From Pseudomonas delhiensis (GTDB lineage: Bacteria; Pseudomonadota; Gammaproteobacteria; Pseudomonadales; Pseudomonadaceae), in the NCBI RefSeq assembly GCF_900187975.1, contig NZ_FZPC01000008.1, forward strand, positions 113,930 through 177,929: 64,000 nucleotides of DNA, written 5' to 3'. A model generated the notes under the pieces. It was not told where the DNA came from. It was given only the letters and a program-made list of their open reading frames with translations, and made no database searches. The position numbers were made by a program, and so were the translations under genes. Each line of letters starts with the position of its first letter. The stretch's first letter is position 1. Shown here piece by piece: positions 52,159-64,000 of this stretch.

Positions 52159-53499
52159 ATGGCCAAGAAGCTTTTCATTCAGACCCACGGTTGCCAGATG
52201 AACGAGTACGACAGCTCGCGCATGGCCGACCTGCTGGGCGAGGAGCATGCCCTGGAGTTGACCGAGAAGGCCGAAGATGCCGACGTGATCCTCCTCAATA
52301 CCTGCTCGATCCGCGAAAAGGCCCAGGAGAAGGTGTTCTCCGAACTGGGTGCCTGGCGGGCCCTGAAGCAACAGAAGCCGGAGCTGGTGATTGGCGTCGG
52401 CGGCTGCGTGGCCAGCCAGGAAGGCGCCGCCATCCGCGAGCGCGCGCCGTTCGTCGACGTGGTCTTCGGCCCGCAGACCCTGCACCGCCTGCCGGAAATG
52501 ATCGACGCCGCGCGCACCACCCGCCGGCCGCAGGTGGACGTGTCCTTCCCGGAGATCGAGAAGTTCGACCGCCTGCCCGAGCCGCGCGTCGACGGCCCCA
52601 CCGCCTTCGTCTCGGTGATGGAAGGCTGCAGCAAGTACTGCAGCTTCTGCGTGGTGCCCTACACCCGCGGCGAGGAAGTCAGCCGGCCGTTCGACGACGT
52701 GCTCGCCGAGGTCATCCACCTGGCCGAGAACGGCGTCAAGGAAGTCACCCTGCTGGGGCAGAACGTCAACGGCTTCCGCGGCGCCACCCATGACGGGCGC
52801 ATCGCCGACTTCGCCGAGCTGCTGCGGGTGGTCGCCGAGGTCGACGGCATCGAGCGCATCCGCTACACCACCTCGCACCCGCTGGAATTTTCCGATGCGC
52901 TGATCGCCGCCCACGCCGAACTGCCGCAGCTGGTGCCCTTCGTCCACCTGCCGGTGCAGTCCGGCTCGGACCGCGTGCTGGCCGCCATGAAGCGCAACCA
53001 CACCGCGCTGGAATACAAGTCGCGCATCCGCAAGCTCAAGGCCGCGGTGCCGGACATCTGCATCAGCTCGGACTTCATCGTCGGCTTCCCCGGCGAGACC
53101 GACAAGGACTTCGAGCAGACCATGAAGCTGGTGGAAGAAGTCGGTTTCGACTACTCCTTCGTCTTCATCTACAGCCAGCGCCCGGGCACCCCGGCGTCGG
53201 ACCTTGCGGACGACACCCCGGACGAGGTGAAGAAGCAGCGCCTGATGATTCTCAACACGCGCCTGCAGCAGCAGGGCTTCGAGATCAGCCGACGCATGGT
53301 CGGCAGCGTCCAGCGCATCCTCGTCACCGACTACTCCAAGCGCGACCCCGGCCAGCTGCAGGGCCGCACGGCGAACAACCGCGTGGTCAACTTCGCCTGC
53401 GACAACCCGCGCCTGATCGGCCAGTTCGCCGAGGTGGAAATCTACGAAGCGCTGCCCAACTCGCTGCGTGGCCGCCTGGTCGAGCCCACCCGTCACTGA
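52159..53499 (+). CDS. miaB: tRNA-2-methylthio-N6-dimethylallyladenosine synthase MiaB
   Basis: The 446-residue radical SAM methylthiotransferase modifies A37 of tRNAs that read UNN codons. The N-terminal [4Fe-4S] ligands appear in [21 protein letters not shown] and [10 protein letters not shown]. The radical SAM triad is [15 protein letters not shown] near residue 157, and a TRAM domain ends the protein ([14 protein letters not shown]). The ATG at 52159 gives the usual start [12 protein letters not shown]. It heads the miaB-ybeZ-ybeY-ybeX-lnt run. Confidence 0.97.
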   Translation: MAKKLFIQTHGCQMNEYDSSRMADLLGEEHALELTEKAEDADVILLNTCSIREKAQEKVFSELGAWRALKQQKPELVIGVGGCVASQEGAAIRERAPFVDVVFGPQTLHRLPEMIDAARTTRRPQVDVSFPEIEKFDRLPEPRVDGPTAFVSVMEGCSKYCSFCVVPYTRGEEVSRPFDDVLAEVIHLAENGVKEVTLLGQNVNGFRGATHDGRIADFAELLRVVAEVDGIERIRYTTSHPLEFSDALIAAHAELPQLVPFVHLPVQSGSDRVLAAMKRNHTALEYKSRIRKLKAAVPDICISSDFIVGFPGETDKDFEQTMKLVEEVGFDYSFVFIYSQRPGTPASDLADDTPDEVKKQRLMILNTRLQQQGFEISRRMVGSVQRILVTDYSKRDPGQLQGRTANNRVVNFACDNPRLIGQFAEVEIYEALPNSLRGRLVEPTRH

Positions 53500-53587
53500 A
53501 GCCATCCCGGCGCCCGACTTTCCCACACGGGCCGCCGGGGTTATTCTTCGGACATCCCTATTTCCCAATGGTCATACCGACAGCACC

Positions 53588-54604
53588 TTGAACGCCCCCC
53601 TGGATCTTCACCGCTTCACCCTGGAACCCTTCGACGCACGCAGCTTCGCCAACCTCTGCGGGCAGTTCGACGAGCACCTGCACCAGATCGAGAAACGCCT
53701 GGACATCGAGATCCGCAACCGCGGCAACCAGTTCGAACTGGTTGGCGAGGCCGCGCGCACCCAGGCCGCCGAGCACCTGCTGCAGCGCCTGTACCGCGAG
53801 GCGCAGAGCGGCACCGAGCTGACCCCGGACATGGTCCACCTGTTCCTCCAGGAATCCGGCCTGGAAGACCTGGCCAGCGCCAGCGAGGTGCCCAGCATCA
53901 CGCTGAAGACGCGCAAGGCGCACATCCGCCCGCGCGGCGCCAACCAGCAGCGCTACGTCAAGGCGATCCTCGACCACGACATCAACTTCGGCATCGGCCC
54001 GGCCGGCACCGGCAAGACCTACCTGGCCGTGGCCTGCGCCGTGGACGCCCTGGAGCGCGAGCAGATCCGCCGCATCCTGCTGGTGCGCCCGGCGGTGGAG
54101 GCCGGCGAGAAGCTCGGCTTCCTCCCCGGCGACCTGTCGCAGAAGATCGACCCCTACCTGCGCCCGCTGTACGACGCCCTGTACGAGATGCTCGGCTTCG
54201 AGACCGTGGCCAAGCTCATCGAGCGCCAGGTGATCGAGGTCGCGCCGCTGGCCTACATGCGCGGCCGCACGCTGAACAACAGCTTCATCATCCTCGACGA
54301 AAGCCAGAACACCACCATCGAGCAGATGAAGATGTTCCTCACCCGCATCGGCTTCGGCTCCACCGCGGTGATCACCGGCGACATCACCCAGGTCGACCTG
54401 CCGCGCGGCACCCGCTCGGGCCTCAAGCACGTGATGGAAGTGCTGCGCGACGTCCCCGGCATCAGCTTCACCCACTTCAAGCCCAAGGACGTGGTGCGCC
54501 ACCCGCTGGTGCAGCGCATCGTCGAGGCCTACGAACGTTTCGAGGCGCGCCAGCCGGTGCGCCTGGACGGCGAGCGCGCGCCCAGGGAAACCGGCGATGC
54601 TTGA
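53588..54604 (+). CDS. ybeZ: PhoH-like ATPase YbeZ
   Basis: This 338-residue PhoH-family ATPase is associated with YbeY in RNA and ribosome maturation. An N-terminal KH-like segment is followed by the Walker A motif [13 protein letters not shown] near residue 138 and the Walker B-like [11 protein letters not shown] near residue 236, with [10 protein letters not shown] as a further helicase-type motif. The start is the TTG at 53588, the only start codon after the miaB stop that gives the usual N-terminus [13 protein letters not shown]. Upstream frame codons lie in miaB or the spacer. No clear ribosome binding site precedes it. It overlaps ybeY by 8 bp. Confidence 0.92.
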   Translation: MNAPLDLHRFTLEPFDARSFANLCGQFDEHLHQIEKRLDIEIRNRGNQFELVGEAARTQAAEHLLQRLYREAQSGTELTPDMVHLFLQESGLEDLASASEVPSITLKTRKAHIRPRGANQQRYVKAILDHDINFGIGPAGTGKTYLAVACAVDALEREQIRRILLVRPAVEAGEKLGFLPGDLSQKIDPYLRPLYDALYEMLGFETVAKLIERQVIEVAPLAYMRGRTLNNSFIILDESQNTTIEQMKMFLTRIGFGSTAVITGDITQVDLPRGTRSGLKHVMEVLRDVPGISFTHFKPKDVVRHPLVQRIVEAYERFEARQPVRLDGERAPRETGDA

Positions 54605-55058
54605 ACTCGACCTGCAGGTCGCAAGCGATGCCGCCGGCCTGCCCGGCGAGGCGCAGTTGCGCCGCTGGTGCGAACTGGCCCTGCGCCAGCGCCAGGCCGA
54701 CTCCGAGCTGACCATCCGCCTGGTGGACGAGGCCGAGGGCCGCGAGCTGAACCGCACCTGGCGGCACAAGGACTACGCCACCAACGTGCTGTCCTTCCCC
54801 GCCGACGTACCCGACGAATTGCTGGACATCCCGCTGCTGGGCGACCTGGTGATCTGCGTGCCGGTGGTCGAGCGCGAAGCCGCCGAACAGGGCAAGGCGC
54901 CGGCGGCGCACTGGGCCCACCTGGTGATCCACGGCTGCCTGCACCTGCTGGGCTACGACCATATCGAGGACGCCGAGGCCGAGGAAATGGAGGCCCTGGA
55001 ACGGCAATTGCTGGCCGAACTGGGCTACCCCGACCCGTATGCGGCGGATGAAGAATAA
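54597..55058 (+). CDS. ybeY: Endoribonuclease YbeY (rRNA maturation factor)
   Basis: The 153-residue zinc endoribonuclease takes part in 16S rRNA 3'-end maturation and ribosome quality control. The metal-binding motif [15 protein letters not shown] near residues 109-123 is intact, and [16 protein letters not shown] near 54 is another family signature. It overlaps ybeZ by 8 bp and precedes ybeX by 21 bp, the conserved phoH-like/ybeY/ybeX order. Confidence 0.96.
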   Translation: MLELDLQVASDAAGLPGEAQLRRWCELALRQRQADSELTIRLVDEAEGRELNRTWRHKDYATNVLSFPADVPDELLDIPLLGDLVICVPVVEREAAEQGKAPAAHWAHLVIHGCLHLLGYDHIEDAEAEEMEALERQLLAELGYPDPYAADEE

Positions 55059-55079
55059 AAGCCAACGAGCAAAGGAAAG

Positions 55080-55919
55080 ATGAGCGAAGACCGATCGAGC
55101 AACGGGCATAAGTCCTGGCTGGACAAGATCACCCAGGCTTTTGCCCATGAGCCGAGAAACCGCCAGGAGCTCCTCGAGCTGCTGCGCGACGCCCACGAGA
55201 ACAAGCTGCTGGACAGCGAGGCGCTGTCCATCGTCGAAGGCGCCATCCAGGTCGCCGACCTGCAGGTGCGCGACATCATGGTGCCGCGCTCGCAGATGAT
55301 CAGCATCAAGGCCAGCCAGAGCCCGCGCGAGTTCCTCCCGGCGATCATCGAGGCGGCGCACTCGCGCTACCCGGTGGTGGGCGAAAGCCTCGACGACGTG
55401 ATGGGCGTGCTGCTGGCCAAGGACCTGCTGCCGCTGATCCTCCACGACGGCAGCCACGCCTTCAACATCAAGGACCTGCTGCGCCCGGCCACCTTCGTGC
55501 CCGAGTCCAAGCGCCTGAACGTGCTGCTGCGCGAGTTCCGCGCCAACCACAACCACATGGCCATCGTCATCGACGAGTACGGCGGCGTGGCGGGCCTGGT
55601 GACCATCGAGGACGTGCTGGAGCAGATCGTCGGCGACATCGAGGACGAGCACGACGTCGAGGAAGACAGCTACATCAAGCCGCTGCCCAGCGGCGATTTC
55701 ATCGTCAAGGCGCTGACCCCGGTGGAGGCCTTCAACGATTTCTTCGGCGCGGAATTCTCCGACGAGGAATTCGACACCGTCGGCGGCCTGGTGATGAGCG
55801 CCTTCGGCCACCTGCCCAAGCGCAACGAGACCACCGAGCTGGGTGGCTTCCGCTTCCGCGTGCTCAACGCCGACAGCCGCCGCCTGCACCTGCTGCGCCT
55901 GACGCCGCTGCGCGACTGA
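55080..55919 (+). CDS. ybeX: CorC/YbeX-type CBS-domain protein
   Basis: The 279-residue soluble protein has two CBS domains: VRDIMVPRSQMISIKA near residue 64 with HSRYPVVGESLDDVMGVLLA, and VPESKRLNVLLREFRANHNH with DEYGGVAGLVTIEDVLEQIVG. A C-terminal CorC_HlyC domain follows (residues 195-279). It is linked to magnesium/cobalt efflux and to ribosome-related functions with YbeZ and YbeY. CBS domains may bind adenine nucleotides. There is no membrane domain. AAGGAAAG precedes the ATG. Confidence 0.94.
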   Translation: MSEDRSSNGHKSWLDKITQAFAHEPRNRQELLELLRDAHENKLLDSEALSIVEGAIQVADLQVRDIMVPRSQMISIKASQSPREFLPAIIEAAHSRYPVVGESLDDVMGVLLAKDLLPLILHDGSHAFNIKDLLRPATFVPESKRLNVLLREFRANHNHMAIVIDEYGGVAGLVTIEDVLEQIVGDIEDEHDVEEDSYIKPLPSGDFIVKALTPVEAFNDFFGAEFSDEEFDTVGGLVMSAFGHLPKRNETTELGGFRFRVLNADSRRLHLLRLTPLRD

Positions 55920-55933
55920 AACCGGGGGCCAAC

Positions 55934-56156
55934 GGCGGATAACCGCGAACGGTTATCCCTACGGGGAATGGCGTGGGTGGGACAGCGTAGGAGCGGATCT
56001 TATCCGCGAATCGCGCCGGGACATCCGGTTATCGCGGACAAGGTCCACTCCTACGGTTCCAGGAAGCACGGCTTTTCGTAGGATGGCGTTGAGCGAAGCG
56101 ATACCCATCACCACGGCAGCATGGGTATCGCAAGCTCAACCCATCCTACGAAGAGC
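55934..56156. repeat. Cluster of three palindromic repeats between ybeX and lnt
   Basis: 55934-55958 is the GGCGGATAACC/GGTTATCC palindrome. 55987-56054 is a 68-bp REP pair with inverted ends GTAGGAG and CTCCTAC. 56071-56156 is a long inverted repeat: TTCGTAGGATGG, GTTGAGC and GCGATACCCAT pair with ATGGGTATCGC, GCTCAAC and CATCCTACGAA around a 12-nt loop. They fill most of the 390-bp gap before lnt. They may act as REP-type mRNA ends between ybeX and lnt. Confidence 0.75.
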
Positions 56157-56309
56157 ACCTCGGCGCAAGACAGTTGTTCCTACAGCCCATTCCGACGTCC
56201 TGCAACACAGCGTCGCAGACGCCTCATGGCTTTTCGCCGCAGCCCCATAGCCTACCGTTCGTCTCTCCATTACTCTTGCGCATCGCCAAATCGCTTCCAA
56301 GGAATACCG

Positions 56310-57842
56310 ATGCGCTGGATCACCCGTCCCGGCTGGCCGGGCCATCTGCTGGCCCTGGCCGCCGGCGCCATCACCCCGCTGGCCCTGGCGCCCTACGGCA
56401 TCTGGCCGCTGGCACTGCTCTCCGTCGCCCTCTTCTACCTCGGGCTGCGCGGCGTCACCCCGGGCTCGGCGCTGTGGCGCGGCTGGTGGTACGGCTTCGG
56501 CGCCTTCCTCGCCGGCACCGGCTGGATCTACTACAGCATCCATGACTTCGGCGGCGCCTCGCCGGCCCTGGCCGGCTTCCTGGTGGTCGGCTTCAGCGCC
56601 GGGGTGGCGTTCTTCTTCGGCCTGCCGGCCTGGCTCTGGGCGCGCATGCTGCGGCGCAACAACGCGCCGGTCAGCGATGCCCTGGCCTTCGCCGCGCTGT
56701 GGCTGGGCCTGGAAGTGTTCCGCAGTTGGTTCCTCACCGGCTTCCCCTGGCTCTACACCGGCTACAGCCAACTGCAGGGCCCCCTGGCCGGCCTGGCCCC
56801 GATCGGCGGCGTCTGGCTGATTTCCTTCAGCATCGCCCTGTGCGCCGCGCTGCTGATCAACCTGCCGCAGCTGACCTTCCGCCCGACGCAACTGGTCGTC
56901 GGCCTGGTGCTGCTGCTGGCCCCGTGGATCGCCGGCCTCGTCCTCAAGGGCCATGCCTGGACCAGCCCCGCCGGCGCGCCGCTGACCGTCGCCGCCATCC
57001 AGGGCAACATCGCCCAGGACATGAAGTGGGACCCCAAGCACGTCACCGCGCAGCTGGAGCTGTACCGCGACCTCAGCGCCGAGCAGCACGACGTCGACCT
57101 GATCGTCCTGCCGGAAACCGCCGTGCCGCTGCTCAAGGACCAGGCCGGCGGCTACCTGGGCATGCTCGACGAGATGGCGAAGCAGAAGCGCGCCGCGCTC
57201 ATCACCGGCGTGCCCATGCGCCAGCGCGACGCCGACGGCGTGCACTACTACAACGGCATCACCGTGGTCGGCGACGGCAGCGGCGACTACCTCAAGCAGA
57301 AGCTGGTGCCCTTCGGCGAGTACGTGCCGCTGCAGGACCTGCTGCGCGGCCTGATCAGCTTCTTCGACCTGCCCATGTCCGACTTCGCCCGCGGCCCGGC
57401 CGACCAGTCGCTGCTCAAGGCCAAGGGCTACGCCATCGCGCCGTACATCTGCTACGAAGTGGTCTACCCGGAATTCGCCGCGGGCCTCGCGGCCCGGAGC
57501 CAGCTGCTGCTGACCATCAGCAACGACGCCTGGTTCGGCACCTCCATCGGCCCGCTGCAGCACCTGCAGATGGCGCAGATGCGCGCCCTCGAAGCCGGGC
57601 GCTGGATGATCCGCGGCACCAACAACGGCGTCACCGCGCTGATCGACCCGCAGGGCCGCATCGCCCACGAGATCCCGCAGTTCCAGCAGGGCGTGCTGCG
57701 CGGCGAGGCCACCCCGATGCAGGGCCTGACCCCCTACCTGAAATGGCGCCTGTGGCCGCTGGGCACCCTGGCGGTGGTCCTGGCGATCTGGGCCGTGGCG
57801 CGCCGCCAGGTCGCGCCCGAGCAGCGCAGGATGTTCGGCTGA
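56310..57842 (+). CDS. lnt: Apolipoprotein N-acyltransferase
   Basis: The 510-residue inner-membrane enzyme adds the third acyl chain to lipoproteins. Six to seven N-terminal membrane helices (about residues 8-210) precede a nitrilase-fold periplasmic domain. Its catalytic Glu, Lys and Cys lie in VLPETAVPLL, KQKLVPFGEYVPL and YICYEVVYPE; a final membrane helix ends near LAIWAVARRQ. The ATG at 56310 follows AAGGAATACCG. Longer frame residues are repeat-derived. Confidence 0.95.
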   Translation: MRWITRPGWPGHLLALAAGAITPLALAPYGIWPLALLSVALFYLGLRGVTPGSALWRGWWYGFGAFLAGTGWIYYSIHDFGGASPALAGFLVVGFSAGVAFFFGLPAWLWARMLRRNNAPVSDALAFAALWLGLEVFRSWFLTGFPWLYTGYSQLQGPLAGLAPIGGVWLISFSIALCAALLINLPQLTFRPTQLVVGLVLLLAPWIAGLVLKGHAWTSPAGAPLTVAAIQGNIAQDMKWDPKHVTAQLELYRDLSAEQHDVDLIVLPETAVPLLKDQAGGYLGMLDEMAKQKRAALITGVPMRQRDADGVHYYNGITVVGDGSGDYLKQKLVPFGEYVPLQDLLRGLISFFDLPMSDFARGPADQSLLKAKGYAIAPYICYEVVYPEFAAGLAARSQLLLTISNDAWFGTSIGPLQHLQMAQMRALEAGRWMIRGTNNGVTALIDPQGRIAHEIPQFQQGVLRGEATPMQGLTPYLKWRLWPLGTLAVVLAIWAVARRQVAPEQRRMFG

Positions 57843-57888
57843 CATCGAGTCCGGTTCGACGCCGAGCAAGGTGTGGCCAAGGTCAGGC

Positions 57889-58025
57889 GGCGGATAACCG
57901 CGAACGGTTATCCGCCCTACGCTCCAGGGAAGCACGATCGTAGGATTCATCCGCGATAGCCGGCCACGCGCCATTCCCCTGTAGGAGCGCGCCCTGCGCG
58001 CGAATCGCGGACAAGGTCCGCGATG
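57889..58025. repeat. Palindromic repeats between lnt and the DUF218 gene
   Basis: 57889-57916 is GGCGGATAACC and GGTTATCCGCC around GCGAAC, a perfect 11-bp stem. From about 57979 a REP half (TGTAGGAGCGCGCCCTGC..GCGAATCGCGGACAAGGTCCGCG) runs to the convergent DUF218 stop. Confidence 0.7.
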
Positions 58026-58033
58026 CCCCCCCT

Positions 58034-58795
58034 TCAGCGGTAGAACAGGCGGTACCCCAGCAACCCCAGCGCCTCGTTGAGCAACTGGTTGCTCTGCCAG
58101 AACGCCTTGGCCTCCGGCAGCCAGCCGCCGAACGGCCGGGCGTTGTCCACGCCGATGAAGCCCATTGGCGCCGGCACCACCTCCAGGCCGTTGGCCTCGA
58201 AACTCCAGACCGCGCGGGGCATGTGCTGCGCCTGGGTGACCAGCACCACCCGGCGCACGCCCGCCTGGCGGAGGATTTCCGCGCTCATCGTGGCGTTCTC
58301 CCAGGTGGTGCGGCTGCGCCCTTCCTGCCAGCGCACGCTCACCCCGTAGTCGTCCGCCAGGCTGGTGGCCATGAGCTGCGCCTCGCTGGGCGGCGTGCCG
58401 TAGTGCAGGCCGCCGGAGGTCAGCAGCGGCAGGCCGCTGGCCTTGGCCAGGCGCGCGGCGTAGCGCAGCCGCTCGCGGGCCATCAGCCCGGGCTGGTCGT
58501 CGCCCCAGGCCGGGTCGCCGCGCTCGCGGCCCGCGCCAAGGATGACGATGGCCTCGGCGCGCTGCGCCAGGGCCGCCCATTCGCCACGGGCCAGGGCCGG
58601 CTGGCGCTCCAGCAGGCGCGCGCCCCACTCCACCGTCAGCGGCAGGCTGAGCAGCCAGAAGCCGGCGAACCCGGCGACGAAGCAGGCCGCCGCCAGCCTC
58701 GGCCGGCGGCGGCGCAGGAAAAAGCCCAGCAACAGGAGGATCAGCAGGATGCCCGGCGGCATCAGGATCTGCTTGACGAGGTAGCGCAGCGGCAT
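58034..58795 (-). CDS. YdcF/ElyC-family DUF218 membrane protein
   Basis: This 253-residue protein has two N-terminal membrane helices (residues 8-28 and 33-52) and then a DUF218 domain. AIVILGAGRERGDP near residue 87, LPLLTSGGLHYG near 123, WQEGRSRTTWENATMSAEIL near 155 and VVLVTQAQHMPRAVWSFEA near 184 are the family motifs. E. coli ElyC acts in envelope or peptidoglycan biogenesis at low temperature, and YdcF binds SAM; which applies here is unknown. GAAAGGAGTCGCCG precedes the ATG at 58795. Confidence 0.88.
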   Translation of the reverse strand: MPLRYLVKQILMPPGILLILLLLGFFLRRRRPRLAAACFVAGFAGFWLLSLPLTVEWGARLLERQPALARGEWAALAQRAEAIVILGAGRERGDPAWGDDQPGLMARERLRYAARLAKASGLPLLTSGGLHYGTPPSEAQLMATSLADDYGVSVRWQEGRSRTTWENATMSAEILRQAGVRRVVLVTQAQHMPRAVWSFEANGLEVVPAPMGFIGVDNARPFGGWLPEAKAFWQSNQLLNEALGLLGYRLFYR

Positions 58796-58845
58796 CGGCG
58801 ACTCCTTTCAGGAAGCGCCACAGCCTAGCGGATGAACGCGCGGAT

Positions 58846-59274
58846 TCAACGCCCGCGGGAACCGCGGAACAACTGCGAGCCGCAGGAGGTGCAGGGCATC
58901 ACCCCATGCTGGCGGTTGTAGACCACCGGGGTGCCGCACAGCGCGCAGAGCAACTGCAGGTGGCGGTGCGACGGGCGCGTCTTGCCGGCGCTGCCGCCCA
59001 GGCGCGCCCGCGTGGAACGGGCGGGGGCGTGTTCGATCAGCGCCAGTTCCTCGGCGGCGGCGTGCCAGCCGCGCAGCCAGTTCACGTCCTGGTCGAGATA
59101 GGCGCGGATCAGCTGCATCTCGGCACTGCTCAGGCCGCGCAGCTCCAACTCCTCGGGATGCTCATCGCGCAGGCGTTCCGCGGTCTCGGCCTCGTCCAGG
59201 GCCAGTTCAAGTCGATGCAGCAACCGCTCATAAAGACCGGGACCCGACAAACTCGCACGATGCAGCTCAGCCAT
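58846..59274 (-). CDS. Zinc-ribbon protein (DUF1451/YbeL-like)
   Basis: The 142-residue protein has an alpha-helical N-terminal part (residues 10-85, ERLLHRLELALDEAETAERL). A zinc ribbon follows with CALCGTPVVYNRQHGVMPC and TSCGS near residues 109-132, giving two CxxC pairs. It resembles YbeL, a DUF1451 protein also located near leuS in E. coli. It is divergent from leuS, and function is unknown. TGAGGTGACTG precedes the ATG at 59274. Confidence 0.85.
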   Translation of the reverse strand: MAELHRASLSGPGLYERLLHRLELALDEAETAERLRDEHPEELELRGLSSAEMQLIRAYLDQDVNWLRGWHAAAEELALIEHAPARSTRARLGGSAGKTRPSHRHLQLLCALCGTPVVYNRQHGVMPCTSCGSQLFRGSRGR

Positions 59275-59322
59275 CAGTCACCTCAAGCAGGCGGAAACCT
59301 CCCGCCCTCAGGCCAAGCTTAG

Positions 59323-62133
<2,811 letters not shown>

Positions 62134-62195
62134 TGGCATTCGCCCGCGGCGCCTTGCCGCGGGCAACCCGGATCAACAGGAGTGAGGGAAGCTTG

Positions 62196-62810
62196 ATGAA
62201 ACGTATCCTGACCGGCATCGCGCTGATCGGCCTGACCACGCTGCTGGCCGCCTGCGGTTTCCACCTGCGCGGCCTGGGCGATACGAACTTCGCGCTGAAG
62301 GAAGTCGACCTGAGCGCGCGCAACGCCTATGGCGACACCGTCAAGGACCTGCAGCGCCTGCTGGAGAACAGCGGCGTGAAGGTGACCAGGAGCGCGCCCT
62401 ACCACCTGTTCCTCGCCCGCGAGGCCGAGACCCAGCGCACCGCCAGCTACAGCAGCTCGGCGCGCAGCGCCGAGTACGAGCTGACCACCACGGTCGACTA
62501 CGAGGTGCGCGGCGCGAACAACCTGCTGCTGATGACCGACAAGGTCGAGGTGCAGAAGGTCTACCTGCACGACGAGAACAACCTGATCGGCTCCGACCAG
62601 GAAGCCGCCCAGCTGCGCAAGGAAATGCGCCGCGACCTGGTGCAGCAGCTCGCCCTGCGCCTGCAGATGCTCACCCCGGCCCGCCTGGAATACCTTCAGC
62701 AACAGGCCGAAGCCAAGGCCAAGGCCGAAGCCGACGCGCTCAAGGCCGCGGACGAGGCGGCCAGGCAGCAGCCGCAGCAGTCGCCGATCGAACTGCCGAA
62801 GGCGCAGTAA
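62196..62810 (+). CDS. lptE: LPS-assembly lipoprotein LptE
   Basis: The 204-residue outer-membrane lipoprotein plugs LptD for LPS insertion. The signal peptide ends in the lipobox LLAAC at about residue 20, followed by GFHLRG, the family hallmark. The mature domain has [20 protein letters not shown] near residue 125. The C-terminal tail is rich in Ala, Lys and Gln ([18 protein letters not shown]). AGTGAGGGAAGCTTG precedes the ATG. leuS-lptE-holA is a conserved gammaproteobacterial order. Confidence 0.95.
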   Translation: MKRILTGIALIGLTTLLAACGFHLRGLGDTNFALKEVDLSARNAYGDTVKDLQRLLENSGVKVTRSAPYHLFLAREAETQRTASYSSSARSAEYELTTTVDYEVRGANNLLLMTDKVEVQKVYLHDENNLIGSDQEAAQLRKEMRRDLVQQLALRLQMLTPARLEYLQQQAEAKAKAEADALKAADEAARQQPQQSPIELPKAQ

Positions 62811-62818
62811 GAGGACCA

Positions 62819-62841
62819 GGGGGCCGGCCATGCCGGCCCCC
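62819..62841 (+). terminator. Hairpin between lptE and holA
   Basis: GGGGGCCGGC and GCCGGCCCCC form a 10-bp perfect stem around a CAT loop, ending 8 bp before the holA ATG. It is followed only by GTACTTTC, so it could attenuate transcription or influence holA translation. Confidence 0.55.
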
Positions 62842-62849
62842 GTACTTTC

Positions 62850-63887
62850 ATGAAGCTCAATCCCGCCCAACTCGCCAAGCACCTGCAGGGCAGCCTGGCC
62901 CCCGTCTACGTGGTCAGCGGCGACGAACCGCTGCTCTGCCAGGAAGCCTGCGACGCCATCCGCGCCGCCTGCCGCCAGCGCGACTTCAGCGAGCGCCAGG
63001 TGTTCAACGCCGAGGCCAACTTCGACTGGGGCCTGCTGCTGGAGGCCGGCGCCAGCCTCTCGCTGTTCGCCGAGAAGCGCCTGCTGGAGCTGCGCCTGCC
63101 CTCGGGCAAGCCCGGCGACAAGGGCGCCGCGGCATTGCAGGAATACCTGCAGCGGCCGCCGGAAGACACGGTGCTGCTGGTTACCCTGCCCAAGCTCGAC
63201 GGCGCCACCCAGAAGACCAAGTGGGCCAAGGCGCTGATCGACGGCGAGGCCGCGCAGTTCATCCAGATCTGGCCGGTGGACGTGCACCAGTTGCCGCAGT
63301 GGATCCGCCAGCGCCTGTCCCAGGCCGGGCTGGCCGCCAGCCAGGACGCGGTGGACCTGATCGCAGCGCGGGTGGAAGGCAACCTGCTGGCCGCCGCGCA
63401 GGAGATCGAGAAACTCAAGCTGCTGGCCGACGGCAACCAGCTCGACGCCGCCACCGTGCAGGCGGCGGTGGCCGACAGCGCGCGCTTCGACGTCTTCGGC
63501 CTGATCGACGCCGCCCTGGCCGGCGAAGCCGCGCACAGCCTGCGCATGCTCGAAGGCCTGCGCGGCGAGGGCGTGGAACCGCCGGTGATCCTCTGGGCCC
63601 TGGCCCGGGAGATCCGCCAGTTGGCCGGCATCGCCCAACTGTTCGGCCAGGGCGTGCCCCTGGACAAGGCCTTCGCCCAGTGCCGCCCGCCGGTGTGGGA
63701 CAAGCGCCGCCCCCTGCTCACCCGCGCCCTGCAACGGCACAGCGGTTCGCGCTGGAACCAGCTGCTGCAGGACGCCCAGTTGATCGACGCGCAGATCAAG
63801 GGCCAGGCCCAGGGCGACGCCTGGAACGGCCTGGCACGCCTGGCACTGCTGCTGGCCGGCCAGCGCCTGCCGTTGCCGCCGGGCTGA
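62850..63887 (+). CDS. holA: DNA polymerase III delta subunit HolA
   Basis: The 345-residue clamp-loader subunit opens the beta clamp. It has the AAA-like N-terminus of HolA (LKLNPAQLAKHL is close to family usage; here MKLNPAQLAKHLQGSLAPVY), the GDEPLLCQEACDAIRA segment and the beta-contact region FDWGLLLEAGASLSLFAEKR. The C-terminal collar is KGQAQGDAWNGLARLAL. There is no Walker lysine, as expected. The start at 62850 lacks a clear ribosome binding site; a strong hairpin ends 8 bp upstream. Confidence 0.93.
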   Translation: MKLNPAQLAKHLQGSLAPVYVVSGDEPLLCQEACDAIRAACRQRDFSERQVFNAEANFDWGLLLEAGASLSLFAEKRLLELRLPSGKPGDKGAAALQEYLQRPPEDTVLLVTLPKLDGATQKTKWAKALIDGEAAQFIQIWPVDVHQLPQWIRQRLSQAGLAASQDAVDLIAARVEGNLLAAAQEIEKLKLLADGNQLDAATVQAAVADSARFDVFGLIDAALAGEAAHSLRMLEGLRGEGVEPPVILWALAREIRQLAGIAQLFGQGVPLDKAFAQCRPPVWDKRRPLLTRALQRHSGSRWNQLLQDAQLIDAQIKGQAQGDAWNGLARLALLLAGQRLPLPPG

Positions 63888-63907
63888 TCTCCCCTGCCGT
63901 CTCCCCC

Positions 63908-63975
63908 GTAGGAGCGGACCTTGTCCGCGATAGCCGGACGTATCGGCGCGTTTCGCGGATAAGATCCGCTCCTAC
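63908..63975. repeat. REP pair after holA
   Basis: GTAGGAGCGGACC at 63908 and GGATAAGATCCGCTCCTAC ending at 63975 are inverted ends of a 68-bp palindromic unit, the same length and ends as 55987-56054. Confidence 0.75.
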
Positions 63976-64000
63976 ACCATGCCAGCCTCGGCAGTCCCTT

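Noticed and set aside
53468-53587. An N-terminal extension of YbeZ starting inside miaB
   Set aside because: The extra residues are miaB and spacer sequence out of frame; the family N-terminus begins at the TTG at 53588.

Overview
The window is a GC-rich (roughly two-thirds G+C) stretch of a gammaproteobacterial chromosome. Gene content and order match the genus Pseudomonas, close to the P. aeruginosa group: the cryptic psi/rimI pair, the mksFEB condensin operon, hitAB, the hybrid kinase LadS next to thiD-thiE-hemL, and the miaB-ybeZ-ybeY-ybeX-lnt / leuS-lptE-holA run. I identify proteins from motifs and recalled family features; no database search was run.

Layout. 1-8.1 kb is mostly minus strand: a decarboxylating dehydrogenase, a beta-carbonic anhydrase, a secernin-like C69 hydrolase, rimI with holD upstream, three tandem exported proteins sharing one N-terminal motif, and a conserved hypothetical. 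8.2-15.8 kb is plus strand: mksF-mksE-mksB, then hitA-hitB behind a Fur-box-like promoter. 15.8-16.2 kb is a repeat-filled intergenic region, including a 283-bp element with 18-bp perfect terminal inverted repeats. 16.2-19.7 kb is a minus-strand lipid-transport operon: two PqiA-type proteins and a six-MCE-domain LetB/PqiB protein. 19.8-21.6 kb is a HipA-like kinase and Xre-like partner in toxin-first order, with lower GC, at what appears to be a synteny junction relative to my recollection of P. aeruginosa.

21.7-33.3 kb holds hrpB, a small lipoprotein, a DinB-like protein, a FieF-type metal exporter, a repeat-rich exported protein, an Lrp-family regulator, a DUF2788-like membrane protein, rluE, a NAPE-PLD-like metallo-hydrolase, deoC and amn. 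33.36-43.03 kb is a complete type I-E CRISPR-Cas locus (cas3, cse1, cse2, cas7e, cas5e, cas6e, cas1, cas2), all on the minus strand and translationally coupled at most junctions. It is flanked by two arrays in the same orientation. It lies between amn and an AidB-like acyl-CoA dehydrogenase with its TetR regulator, so it looks like an accessory insertion in core chromosome. The arrays have the same repeat stem but different 4-nt loops, and their leaders share a motif at identical spacing plus an IHF-like site.

43.1-64 kb is core genome again: acyl-CoA dehydrogenase and tetR, ladS, thiD, thiE, hemL, a Sel1-repeat protein, a DUF1820-like protein, miaB, ybeZ, ybeY, ybeX, lnt, a DUF218 protein, a zinc-ribbon protein, leuS, lptE and holA. 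Intergenic gaps here are filled with short palindromic repeats. I saw no rRNA or tRNA genes, IS transposases or prophage genes. The least routine material is the CRISPR repeat and leader architecture, the reversed HipA/Xre cassette, an unexplained terminated minus-strand unit at 27.4-27.7 kb, and the MITE-like element.
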